64,000 nucleotides of DNA from an uncultured Parabacteroides sp. GTDB lineage: Bacteria > Bacteroidota > Bacteroidia > Bacteroidales > Tannerellaceae. The position numbers and the translations under genes were made by a program. How positions within the stretch are numbered: the stretch's first letter is position 1; each line of letters opens with the position of its first letter. The notes under the pieces are model-generated. The model was not told the origin of the DNA. It saw nothing but the letters and a program-made list of their open reading frames with translations, and did no database searches. This document shows positions 55,974-64,000 of this stretch, in pieces. The stretch lies in NCBI GenBank assembly GCA_949295065.1, contig CASFJQ010000003.1, positions 39,689 through 103,688 on the forward strand, read 5' to 3'.

Positions 55974-56780
55974 ATGTTGACATTCCCCAATGCAAAAATT
56001 AATCTTGGACTTAACATAGTGAGTAAACGTCCTGATGGTTATCATAACATTGAAACAATATTTTACCCGATTCCTGTAAAAGATGCACTGGAAATTATTC
56101 CTGCAAATGAGACAGAAATTATACAAAGCGGTATAAAAATTGATGTTCCTGCAGAAAAAAATATTGTTATCAAGGCACATAATATTCTGGCAAAGGAATA
56201 TAGTTTACCAAAATTCAATATTTATCTTCTTAAAAAAATACCTTTTGGAGCCGGACTGGGCGGAGGTTCATCAGATGCTGCATTTATGCTTAAAATGTTG
56301 AATGAAGTATGCGAATTGAATATCAGTAATGAGAAATTAGAAAACATTGCATCAAAAATTGGGGCAGATTGCCCGTTCTTCATTAATAACAAGCCTGTGT
56401 TTGCTTCGGGAATAGGAAATATTTTCGAGCCAATTAATCTTTCTTTAGATGGTTTGTATTTATGTCTGGTAAAACCGGATGTTTCTGTTTCCACTCCACA
56501 AGCTTATTCAAATGCAAAACCATTAAAACCTGAAATATCTCTTAAAGAAATTATTAAACATCCTGTTGAAGATTGGAAAGATTTAATGATTAATGACTTT
56601 GAGAAAAGTGTTTTTCCACAATTTCCCCAAATAGCTGAAATAAAAGAGAAATTATATGAATCAGGAGCTATATACGCTTCAATGTCCGGTTCCGGTTCAT
56701 CTGTATTTGGTATTTTCAAGAATATGACATCATTAAAAGAGAATTTCCCGAACTGTTTTGTGTGGGAAGGGAAAATATAA
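55974..56780 (+). CDS. ispE: 4-diphosphocytidyl-2-C-methyl-D-erythritol kinase IspE
   Basis: A 268-residue GHMP kinase of the MEP isoprenoid pathway. The N-terminal PNAKINLGLNIVSKRPDGYHNIETIFYPI contains the substrate lysine and aspartate region. The ATP-phosphate loop is PFGAGLGGGSSDAAFML, and the third motif is ASMSGSGSSVFGIF. Length is on the short side but normal for Bacteroidota. Monocistronic, with a bidirectional hairpin at its end facing the efflux operon. Confidence 0.96.
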   Translation: MLTFPNAKINLGLNIVSKRPDGYHNIETIFYPIPVKDALEIIPANETEIIQSGIKIDVPAEKNIVIKAHNILAKEYSLPKFNIYLLKKIPFGAGLGGGSSDAAFMLKMLNEVCELNISNEKLENIASKIGADCPFFINNKPVFASGIGNIFEPINLSLDGLYLCLVKPDVSVSTPQAYSNAKPLKPEISLKEIIKHPVEDWKDLMINDFEKSVFPQFPQIAEIKEKLYESGAIYASMSGSGSSVFGIFKNMTSLKENFPNCFVWEGKI

Positions 56781-56808
56781 AGGAAGTTGCCTCACGGCAA
56801 CCTCCTTT
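56779..56808. terminator. Hairpin between convergent ispE and the efflux operon
   Basis: AAAGGAAGTTGCC (56779-56791) pairs with GGCAACCTCCTTT (56796-56808) around TCAC, one mismatch. No strong T-tract follows on either side. Confidence 0.75.
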
Positions 56809-56839
56809 GATTATTGTTATATATTAAGTTATATGAGTA

Positions 56840-58294
56840 TTATAAAACACCTCCACCCAGGGCTCTATACAAATAAACATTGTTGATACATTTATATGTA
56901 TTAAGCTGTATTCTTTCCAATTCGCAATCCAGATATCTCTCATCTGCAGAAAGCACTTCAAGATAACCGACAAAGCTCAGACGGAACAATTCGTTAGCAT
57001 CACGTATCGAACGATGATGAGTTTTACTTTCCTCTTCTTTCAACTTATATCTTTCAGATATATTATCCTGTGCAATCAGCAGATTAACTACTTCTTCGTA
57101 TGCCTTTAAAGCAGTTTCATGATACTTTGACAAAGCAATCTTCTGATTACTTTTGGCTTCTTCCCATAAAGCACGGATTTCATGCTGATTGAATATTGGA
57201 GCTGAAAGTCCGGCTGCAAGATTATACACAAGGGATGCAGGTGCAACAAACCATTTACTAATGTCAAATGCATTGAATCCACCACCGGCACCAATAACCA
57301 AAGACGGGAAAAATGCTTTACGTGCAGCTTCAGCATCAGCCTTTGAAGCCAGCAGTTCCATTTCTGCAGCTCTAATGTCGGGACGGTTTGCGAGCAACTG
57401 AGCAGGAACTCCTGAATTTACAGAAAATTCCAAATTCCTCATTTCCTCAAATGATATTCTTTTTATTTCGAAAGGGAAAGCACCCAGCAAAGTTGCTAAA
57501 GCACGCTCTTTCTCACCAGTCAGTTGCTTAGTTTCGAGCAACTGCCCTTCAAGATTCAGCAAACGAGACTGAAACTGGTCAACAGCCAGCTGAGTGACCT
57601 CACCTTCCTGCTTCAACTCATAAGTGAGTTGATAAGCTGCCTCTGTATTCCGGATAGCTTCTTCCAATATTTCATACTGAGTGTCCAAACCAATTAATTC
57701 GAAATACTGAACAGCGACCTCTGAAATCAGCAAAGTTCTGGCATATTGAGCAGCTTCTGCTGATGCCATCCATCTTTTAATGGCAGCTTGTTTTTTATTA
57801 CTTAATTTACCCCATATATCTGCTTCCCACTGGAATTGAATGCCAAGATTCAAATCTCTGTATGGGTCAGGTATATGTTTTTCTTTATCTAAATCAGGAG
57901 TGTTGGTAGTTGCATTACCAACACCATCCATGCTATATTCTCCAAAGCGCTGAATACCGGCACCAATTCCTGCTGAAAGCTGCGGAAACATAGCGTTTTT
58001 TGATTGTTTCATACGTGATTGCGAAATATATACTCTCTCCAAAATTTGTTGGAAAGAATGATTATTGCTCAATGCTGTACGAATATAACCTTGGAGAATA
58101 GTATCAGGAAAGAATTCTTCCCATTTCATGTCAGCTATTGTTGTAGTGTCATTCAACAAAGCTTCACCTCTTTTATATGTTTCCGGCAGTTTGATTTTTT
58201 CATCGGCTGTCATTTCCGGAGCCTTACAACTCCATGTTAATGCCAATACAAATCCAAACAAACTATATGTAATATATTTAATCTTCATCTTCAT
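56840..58294 (-). CDS. Outer-membrane efflux lipoprotein (TolC/OprM family)
   Basis: 484 residues with a lipoprotein signal (LALTWSC, Cys23). It has the duplicated OEP domain of long amphipathic helices: NNHSFQQILERVYISQSRMKQSKNAMFPQLSAGIGAG in the first half and ANRPDIRAAEMELLASKADAEAARKAFFPSLVIGAGGG in the second. It forms the trimeric exit duct of a tripartite pump. It is the last gene of the operon and overlaps the RND gene by 17 bp (or 11 bp if the ATG at 58288 is used). Confidence 0.93.
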   Translation of the reverse strand: MKMKIKYITYSLFGFVLALTWSCKAPEMTADEKIKLPETYKRGEALLNDTTTIADMKWEEFFPDTILQGYIRTALSNNHSFQQILERVYISQSRMKQSKNAMFPQLSAGIGAGIQRFGEYSMDGVGNATTNTPDLDKEKHIPDPYRDLNLGIQFQWEADIWGKLSNKKQAAIKRWMASAEAAQYARTLLISEVAVQYFELIGLDTQYEILEEAIRNTEAAYQLTYELKQEGEVTQLAVDQFQSRLLNLEGQLLETKQLTGEKERALATLLGAFPFEIKRISFEEMRNLEFSVNSGVPAQLLANRPDIRAAEMELLASKADAEAARKAFFPSLVIGAGGGFNAFDISKWFVAPASLVYNLAAGLSAPIFNQHEIRALWEEAKSNQKIALSKYHETALKAYEEVVNLLIAQDNISERYKLKEEESKTHHRSIRDANELFRLSFVGYLEVLSADERYLDCELERIQLNTYKCINNVYLYRALGGGVL

Positions 58295-61200
58295 ATGATT
58301 TTTTATTTCCCTTCAAACGAGTTTCCAATGCCTCAAAAATAATATACAATCCAGGGATTAAAAATATACCTACAACAGTTCCGACCAACATACCTCCAGC
58401 TGCTGCCGTACCGATTGATCTGTTACCCAAAGCTCCTGCTCCAGTTGCAAAAATCAAAGGAATCAATCCGCAGATAAATGCAAATGATGTCATCAAAATC
58501 GGGCGCAAACGGCTAGTGGCACCTTTCAATGCTGCCGTAAATATATCCATACCTTTGTGTCTGTATTGATTTGCCATCTCAATAATCAAAATAGCATTTT
58601 TACCAAGCAAACCAATAAGCATGACTAAAGCAACCTGAGCATATATATTATTTTCAAGGCCTGCAATCTGAAGGAAGAAATAAGATCCGAACACACCTGC
58701 AGGCAAAGACAATATAACAGGGAAAGGCAACAGTATGCTTTCATATTGAGCAGCAAGCAACAAATAAACGAACAACAAACAGATACCGAAAGTTATCATT
58801 GTCTGTCCGCCGGATTCTTTTTCCTCTCGAGTCACACCAGACCATTCAATATTATAACCTCGCGGCAACATCTCATCTGCAATTTCCTCAACAGCTGCAA
58901 TAGCTTCACCGGAACTTACACCTTCTGAAGATGTACCGGTAATCAAGGCAGATGTAAACATATTATAACGGGTAATCTGACTAGGTCCGAAAACTCTCTC
59001 CATTGTCATAAAGTTAGAGTAAGGAACCATATTGCCTTCCTTATTCTTTGCAAACAAGCCATATACATCGTCTGGGTCCATTCTGTATTCCGGAGATGCC
59101 TGTATCATAACTTTATACATCTGACCAAAACGAATGAAGTTGGAAGAATAAAAACTTCCTATATATGACTGCAATGTTTCCATAGCGTCTTCAACGCTAA
59201 CACCCAATTTTGCAGCTTTTGGCAAATCAACTTTCAAAAGATACATAGGGAAATTAGGATTGAAACCTGAAGTAACACCTTCCAGACGCGGGTCATTATT
59301 CAATCTTTCAACCAATTCATCTGCAACATTTGCAAAATCCTCGAAAGAACCGGCTGTCCTATCCTGCAATCGCAATTCAAAACCGCTGGCATTACCAAAA
59401 CCAGGAACTGCCGGTGGCAAGAAGAACTGTATCTGAGCATCTTTGATATGTGATGTTCTATCTGCAAATATTGAAATCAAATCATCGGCACTCATATCAC
59501 GCTGATCCCAAGGTTTCAAGTTTACCATTCCCATTCCAAAACTTGCACCTTCTGTTTCAGTCATCAAACTATAGCCTGCCAAAGTTGAAATACTTTCAAC
59601 TTCATCAAAAGGTAACAATGCAGCTTGGACATTATTCAATACGGCTTCACTACGTTCCAATGTCGCTCCAGGAGGTGTGTCAACATTTACATAAATCATA
59701 CTTTGGTCTTCGTTAGGAATAAAGCCGGTTGGCAAAATGCTACTCATACCCCAAGTTGCCAAGAAGAAGATAATCAATGTAGCATATGTAAAGAATCTTC
59801 TATTTAAGTATGTAGACAAACCTTTTGCATATTTGTTTTCAAAAGATTCATAATGCTTATTGAAGAATCTGAAGAAACGGCCCATCAGTCCTATTTTTTT
59901 ATGAAGTTCACCAGGTTCCTTTAATAACATTGCACATAATGCTGGAGACAAAGTCAAAGCATTAACACCGGAAATAACAATTGCGGCAGCCAATGTCAAT
60001 GAGAACTGACGATAGAAAATTCCGACGGTTCCTTCCATAAATCCTACCGGCAAGAATACGGCAGACATAACCAATGTAATGGCAATAATGGCACTACCAA
60101 TCTCTTTAATTGCAGCTACAGATGCTTTATATGGAGAAAGCCTTTCATTATGAATCTTTACGTGAACAGCCTCAACCACAACAATAGCATTATCCACAAC
60201 AATACCAATAGAAAGCACCAAAGCAAACAATGTCAACATATTAATTGAGAAGCCCAACATCTGCATAAAAAAGAATGTTCCTATCAAAGATACTGGTACT
60301 GCTATTGCAGGAATCAATGTTGAACGAAAATCCTGAAGAAATATATATACCACAATAAAAACCAGCAAGAAAGCCTCTATCAATGTCCGTAACACAGCAG
60401 AAATAGATGCATCCAAAAAACGAGACACATCATATGATATGTTGTAGTCCATTCCCGGAACGAAACTGTTCTCCTTAACTTCCTCCATTTTTGCCTTGAT
60501 ATTCTGAATAACTTCACGTGCATTGGAACCTGGACGCTGCTTAATCATGATTGAAGCAGATGGGCGACCGTCAGTCATTGAAATCATGTTATAATCTTCA
60601 GAATCAAATTCGATAGTTGCAACATCTTTCAATCGTAACAAAGAACCATCTGACATGGCTTTCAAAACTATTTCACCATATTCTTCAGGAGTCGAGAACT
60701 TACCAGTGTATTGCAACACATATTGCAAATGCTGCGGAAGTTTATCAGAACTAATGCCTGTTTTTCCAGGTGCTGCCTCAATATTCTGATTTCTGATAGC
60801 TTCAGTAACATCCTGAGGAGACATATTATATGCAGCAAGCCTGTTAGGATTCAACCAAACACGCATAGCATAATCACGGCTACCCATGATTTCAACAAAA
60901 CCAACGCCGTCAATACGTTTTAGCTCACGAAGGATATTAATATCAGCAAAATTATAAACGAATTTTTCCGTATGTGTACTATCCGTACTGAATATATTCA
61001 GATACATCAACATACTGTTTACTTCCTTTTCTGTTACAACACCGGCACGAATTACTTCTTCTGGCAACTCATCCAAAACAGTCGTTACACGATTTTGAAC
61101 ATTTACAGCCGCAACATCTGGATCAGTTCCAACTTTAAAGTAAATTGTAGTCAGAGACATACCGTCGTTAGTACAAACTGTTGTCATATAAGTCATTCCT

Positions 61201-61418
61201 GGAACACCATTTATAGCACGTTCCAAAGGTGTTGCTACTGTTTTTGACATAACATCAGCACTTGCTCCAGTATAACGAGCTGTTACTGTAACTGAAGGCG
61301 GCACAATGTCGGGGAACTGAGTAATTGGCAATCCAAAGATTGCCAAAATACCCAGACAAACTATTAATACAGAAATAACCCCCGACAAGATGGGTCTTTT
61401 AATGAATAACTGAAACAT
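58278..61418 (-). CDS. RND efflux transporter, HAE1 (AcrB/MexB) family
   Basis: A 1046-residue, 12-helix inner-membrane pump. N-terminal MFQLFIKRPILSGVISVLIVCLGILAIFGLPITQFPDIVPPSVTVTARYTGASA is typical. The proton-relay aspartate in helix 4 is in LSIGIVVDNAIVVVEAV (DN where AcrB has DD). The lysine in helix 10 is in GLLGKNAILIIEMA. Large periplasmic loops follow helices 1 and 7. It exports hydrophobic drugs, detergents or bile salts by drug/proton antiport. Middle gene of the operon, 15 bp after the adaptor gene. Confidence 0.96.
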   Translation of the reverse strand: MFQLFIKRPILSGVISVLIVCLGILAIFGLPITQFPDIVPPSVTVTARYTGASADVMSKTVATPLERAINGVPGMTYMTTVCTNDGMSLTTIYFKVGTDPDVAAVNVQNRVTTVLDELPEEVIRAGVVTEKEVNSMLMYLNIFSTDSTHTEKFVYNFADINILRELKRIDGVGFVEIMGSRDYAMRVWLNPNRLAAYNMSPQDVTEAIRNQNIEAAPGKTGISSDKLPQHLQYVLQYTGKFSTPEEYGEIVLKAMSDGSLLRLKDVATIEFDSEDYNMISMTDGRPSASIMIKQRPGSNAREVIQNIKAKMEEVKENSFVPGMDYNISYDVSRFLDASISAVLRTLIEAFLLVFIVVYIFLQDFRSTLIPAIAVPVSLIGTFFFMQMLGFSINMLTLFALVLSIGIVVDNAIVVVEAVHVKIHNERLSPYKASVAAIKEIGSAIIAITLVMSAVFLPVGFMEGTVGIFYRQFSLTLAAAIVISGVNALTLSPALCAMLLKEPGELHKKIGLMGRFFRFFNKHYESFENKYAKGLSTYLNRRFFTYATLIIFFLATWGMSSILPTGFIPNEDQSMIYVNVDTPPGATLERSEAVLNNVQAALLPFDEVESISTLAGYSLMTETEGASFGMGMVNLKPWDQRDMSADDLISIFADRTSHIKDAQIQFFLPPAVPGFGNASGFELRLQDRTAGSFEDFANVADELVERLNNDPRLEGVTSGFNPNFPMYLLKVDLPKAAKLGVSVEDAMETLQSYIGSFYSSNFIRFGQMYKVMIQASPEYRMDPDDVYGLFAKNKEGNMVPYSNFMTMERVFGPSQITRYNMFTSALITGTSSEGVSSGEAIAAVEEIADEMLPRGYNIEWSGVTREEKESGGQTMITFGICLLFVYLLLAAQYESILLPFPVILSLPAGVFGSYFFLQIAGLENNIYAQVALVMLIGLLGKNAILIIEMANQYRHKGMDIFTAALKGATSRLRPILMTSFAFICGLIPLIFATGAGALGNRSIGTAAAGGMLVGTVVGIFLIPGLYIIFEALETRLKGNKKSYEDED

Positions 61419-61433
61419 AAGCTATGGGATATA

Positions 61434-62597
61434 TTATTGTTTGTGGGTAGTGTCTGTTATATGATACGATTCCATCAATATATTCTGGAAATTTACAGTA
61501 TCAGTCTTAATTGTAGATCCATCTTTTATGCCTTGTATTCCTTCATATACAATAGTTGCTCCAGGTTCAAAATCCTGTGTTACATAGAATTTACCATACC
61601 TTTCCAAAGGCTGGAAACTACGGATTTTTGCTACTCCATTCTTGTCCACCACATATACATAAGTAAAATCCTGGATTTCAAATGTTGCTTTCTGTGGTAT
61701 CAGATAAACATTATCCATATGCGTCTGCATACGTATTTTACCTGTTACACCATGTTTCAATAATCCTTCAGGATTAGGGAAACGTACGCGGAAAGCTATT
61801 GAACCTGTTCCTCTTTCAAAGTCTCCTTCCACAGTTTCCAACTTTCCTTTATGACGATAAACTGTTCCATCGGAAAGAACAAGTTCTATATTGTTCATTT
61901 CAGGAAGTTTCTCACCTGTCAGCTGAGCCTTCTTATATTTTAAATATTCACTTTCATTTACTCTATAATATGCAAATATCTCAGATACGTCACTTACTGT
62001 GGTCAGCAAACTAGCAGGTGTAACCAAACTTCCTACCTTATAAGGTATTCTATCAACATATCCGTCAAAAGGAGAAGATACCGTTGTATATGAATAATTG
62101 GTCTGAGCTTGCTGTAATTGCGCCTTTGCTTGCTCAACCTTCATTCTTGCCACTTCCTTTTCAGTATTAGCCTGATCTAAACGAATCTTTGCTATGATAT
62201 TCTTCTCTACCATCCGTTGTATTCTCAACGATTCGTACTCAGCCATCTGATATCCGGCTTCTGCCTGTTTAAAGTTCGCCTGTGCTTCTTTAACTCTTTC
62301 AGCATACTCTTCAGAACTAAGGCGGAACAAAGGTTGTCCTTTGCTTACTTTCTGACCTTCATCCACCAGAATCTGATTTACATAACCTTCAACTTTTGGT
62401 TTTACTTCAACAAACTGTATTGCCTGAACATCCGCTACATAAGATTGAGGTAAATCAATTGTTGTCGGCTGCAGAACAGTTATCGGTGTTGCAGCAGAGG
62501 AATGAAACACAGTTCCACGCTGCGCTTCATTACAAGAACTAAACAGCCATGTTCCAAGCATCAAGGCTGTACACATCTGATACAAATTAATTTTCAT
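61434..62597 (-). CDS. RND efflux periplasmic adaptor (MFP/HlyD family), lipoprotein
   Basis: 387 residues. The lipobox is WLFSSC. Order: barrel/lipoyl half (VEVKPKVEGYVNQILVDEGQKVSKGQPLFRL), an alpha-helical hairpin (about 105-175, AQANFKQAEAGYQMAEYESLRIQRM ... MKVEQAKAQLQQAQTNY), second lipoyl half (TVSSPFDGYVDRIPYKVGSLV), and membrane-proximal domain. It bridges the RND pump and the TolC-like duct. First gene of the operon. No regulator is encoded nearby, but a perfect palindrome lies about 160 bp upstream. Confidence 0.95.
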   Translation of the reverse strand: MKINLYQMCTALMLGTWLFSSCNEAQRGTVFHSSAATPITVLQPTTIDLPQSYVADVQAIQFVEVKPKVEGYVNQILVDEGQKVSKGQPLFRLSSEEYAERVKEAQANFKQAEAGYQMAEYESLRIQRMVEKNIIAKIRLDQANTEKEVARMKVEQAKAQLQQAQTNYSYTTVSSPFDGYVDRIPYKVGSLVTPASLLTTVSDVSEIFAYYRVNESEYLKYKKAQLTGEKLPEMNNIELVLSDGTVYRHKGKLETVEGDFERGTGSIAFRVRFPNPEGLLKHGVTGKIRMQTHMDNVYLIPQKATFEIQDFTYVYVVDKNGVAKIRSFQPLERYGKFYVTQDFEPGATIVYEGIQGIKDGSTIKTDTVNFQNILMESYHITDTTHKQ

Positions 62598-62752
62598 AAT
62601 GTTTAAAGGAGATAATACTTTGTAAGTTTAACATGCAACATCAATCCTTATTCGCAACAAAACGAATAAAGAAAAAGAATAGAACAGGTATAAACCGTTC
62701 CAAACTATTAAACCGCAATAATAAATTGATTTAATTAAGGAAATACACACTA

Positions 62753-62770
62753 GTTCTCACCAGTGAGAAC
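62753..62770. promoter_or_regulatory. Palindrome upstream of the efflux operon
   Basis: GTTCTCAC-CA-GTGAGAAC is a perfect 8+8 inverted repeat. It may be an operator, a tiny terminator, or a single unit of the 22-bp repeat class. The rest of the 195-bp gap is AT-rich without clear boxes. Confidence 0.5.
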
Positions 62771-62792
62771 CAAATAATAAAAGAGGAAATGA

Positions 62793-63155
62793 TTAAATTC
62801 TAAATACACAAAATGCTGTATTGATATTATCGTAACCAAACTTAAAATTAATATTCTCAAAGAATAAGGTTTCTTTATTATCTTGTGGTGTATAATATAT
62901 ATCAGGCAAACATACATATATGACCATATTGATCATATCAATACTTAAATCTGTTCTTGAAGCTTGTCTATAATAGTCATCTGTATCCAGACTTTGCATT
63001 GTATCATCAGCTTCCGGCTGAATCAATTCAATAGCAGTAGTTGGTATTTTAAGATAAGAAGTATCAGCCGCCAATAAATCAGACTGCACCACCAACAACA
63101 TGATGGCACATAAAACACGAATAATTATGTTTTTTATATAGTCTTTGGTTGACAT
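62793..63155 (-). CDS. Small exported hypothetical protein, 120 aa
   Basis: Not recognised. The N-terminus is a signal peptide (MSTKDYIKNIIIRVLCAIMLLVVQSDLLAA). The mature ~90 residues are polar, with an acidic middle (PEADDTMQSLDTDDYYRQASRTDLSIDM) and a tyrosine-rich end. No cysteine lipobox. The promoter is one of the best in the window, so the gene is likely real and expressed independently. Periplasmic location expected; no function can be assigned. Confidence 0.65.
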   Translation of the reverse strand: MSTKDYIKNIIIRVLCAIMLLVVQSDLLAADTSYLKIPTTAIELIQPEADDTMQSLDTDDYYRQASRTDLSIDMINMVIYVCLPDIYYTPQDNKETLFFENINFKFGYDNINTAFCVFRI

Positions 63156-63181
63156 TTACTTCTTTCTCTATAATTTATTTG

Positions 63182-63212
63182 CAAATATATAGTATTTATC
63201 TAAAATCACAAA
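63182..63212 (-). promoter_or_regulatory. Promoter of the 120-aa exported protein (TTTG-N19-TATATTTG)
   Basis: Minus-strand TTTG (63212-63209) and TATATTTG (63189-63182), 19 bp apart, 27 bp before the start codon. Confidence 0.75.
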
Positions 63213-63322
63213 GTATTGCCGTATTTTTGAATAAGAGAGTTTCTCTTTCCAAGAATACATCATAAAACTCAATAAACCTCTATTAAAAATATATTTTCTA
63301 ATAAAATCCAAATCCGGGACTG

Positions 63323-63901
63323 CTATTCCTCATAAATCATTTTCTTTGTCATTCCTCCATCAATAGTTATATTCTCAGCATTAATAAAGTCATTTTCTAA
63401 TTGGCACAGGAATACGCACATTCTGGCAATATCTTCTGGTTTTCCTACTCTTTTAGACGGATGCTGAACATGATCAACAAGACGCAGACATTCATATTTT
63501 GAATTTTGAATCCAACCAGGAGAAATACTATTTACTGTTATATGCAAATCAGCCAAAGAAACAGCCAAAGCATGTGTAAGTGAATATATTCCACCCTTAG
63601 ATGCTGCATAAGCTTCGCTTCCAGGCTCACTCATCAAATATCTGGTTGAACATATATTAATAATTCTCCCATACAGATTTGGTTCTAAAAGCTTTTTACG
63701 ATGTATAGCCAAGAATCTTGAAGTAATAAAAACAGGTCTCAAATTAACTGACAATATTGAGTCAAAATCTTCAACACTAATATCAGTTAATGGAGTGAAT
63801 ATACTCACACCCGCATTATTTATTAGAATATCAATATCACCCCATTCTTCAAAAATCTTTGACATGCAACATTCCAACTCTTCTTGCTTTCGTATATCAA
63901 C
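63323..63901 (-). pseudogene. Short-chain dehydrogenase/reductase lacking its N-terminus
   Basis: The frame holds the rear two thirds of a classical SDR: VDIRKQEELECCMSKIFEEWGDIDILINNAGVS (the NNAG motif), the Ser...YxxxK active site (CSTRYLMSEPGSEAYAASKGG), NSISPGWI, and the C-terminal FINAENITIDGGMTKKMIYEE. The first ~60 residues with the TGxxxGIG cofactor loop are missing, because an in-frame TGA stands at 63902-63904 and unrelated sequence follows. The best remaining start is a TTG at 63877. Without the NAD(P) loop it cannot be active. The likely cause is an insertion next to base 63901. Confidence 0.8.
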
Positions 63902-63922
63902 TCACTGCTGTCCGGAGAAATT

Positions 63923-64000
63923 TTACCACAGCGTAAGCTGCCTAGGACCATCACCTTCCGGAACATTAGCAGTGAGGTCGGTTTGATTAAATATATCTTT
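63923..64000 (-). CDS. Possible transposase C-terminus (partial, runs off the window)
   Basis: On the minus strand 25 open codons (KDIFNQTDLTANVPEGDGPR, then QLTLW) end at TAA 63925-63923, about 22 bp before the point where the SDR frame becomes intact. A short polar tail ending close to an element boundary is typical of an insertion-sequence transposase. The boundary sequence CACTGCTGTCCGG (63903-63915) would be its terminal repeat. The family cannot be determined from this fragment. Confidence 0.4.
   Translation of the reverse strand, partial: KDIFNQTDLTANVPEGDGPRQLTLW

Overview
The window is a chromosomal segment of a gut-type Bacteroidota, most likely order Bacteroidales (Bacteroides-like). 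The evidence is repeated promoters of the form TTTG-N19/20-TAnnTTTG, few Shine-Dalgarno sequences, TonB-dependent receptors and lipoproteins, a BtuG-type surface B12-binding lipoprotein, DUF4827, the Bacteroidetes form of dihydroorotase (DQVHFREPG), and GH92/GH20 glycosidases. No tRNA, rRNA, CRISPR array or complete mobile element was seen. Most of the window is ordinary core genome; the unusual content is in the intergenic regions.

Layout. 1-9.1 kb: the 3'-truncated tamB-like gene, divergent tsaD-pncC, an orphan small gene, then a leftward group (nitroreductase, DUF2520 protein, KdsC-like phosphatase, maf). 9.3-16.6 kb: a TonB receptor and a five-gene methylmalonyl-CoA metabolism operon (mce, mmdA, oadG fused to a lamin-tail domain, biotin carrier, oadB) that decarboxylates methylmalonyl-CoA and exports Na+. 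16.7-22.9 kb: a vitamin B12 region in which promoter, cobalamin riboswitch, btuB, btuG and btuF run rightward and meet a leftward cbiA. 23-27.9 kb: a leftward thiamine operon thiS-thiG-thiC-thiH-thiF behind a TPP riboswitch with a terminator-type expression platform; no thiE is present. 28.1-33.6 kb: OPT transporter, SpoIID-like protein, SSS symporter, engB. 33.6-43.7 kb: leftward genes (DUF1080, pyrC, M3 peptidase, Xaa-Pro aminopeptidase, universal stress protein, small HTH protein, PcrA/UvrD helicase). 44.4-47 kb: clpB with a sigma-54-like promoter. 47.1-55.2 kb: leftward glmM-type mutase, DUF4827 lipoprotein, nrnA, GH92, GH20. 55.3-56.8 kb: a probable structured non-coding RNA and ispE. 56.8-62.6 kb: a leftward tripartite RND efflux operon. 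62.8-64 kb: a small exported protein and an SDR gene that has lost its N-terminus, probably through insertion of a transposable element running off the right edge.

Four kinds of intergenic repeat recur. (a) Short arrays with an exact 22-bp period, each with its own sequence, at about 7.1, 20.4 and 55.3 kb and possibly 16.7 kb. (b) Tandem octamers in strict 8-bp register (NAGTTNNN), mostly in the leaders of leftward genes. (c) Large palindromes built on CACAGAG, two of them flanked by inverted repeats like a MITE. (d) A GTTGACAAGG-containing interspersed repeat. With the candidate ncRNA near 55.7 kb, these are the parts most likely to be undescribed. No new multi-gene system (defence, secretion or biosynthetic) is convincingly present.
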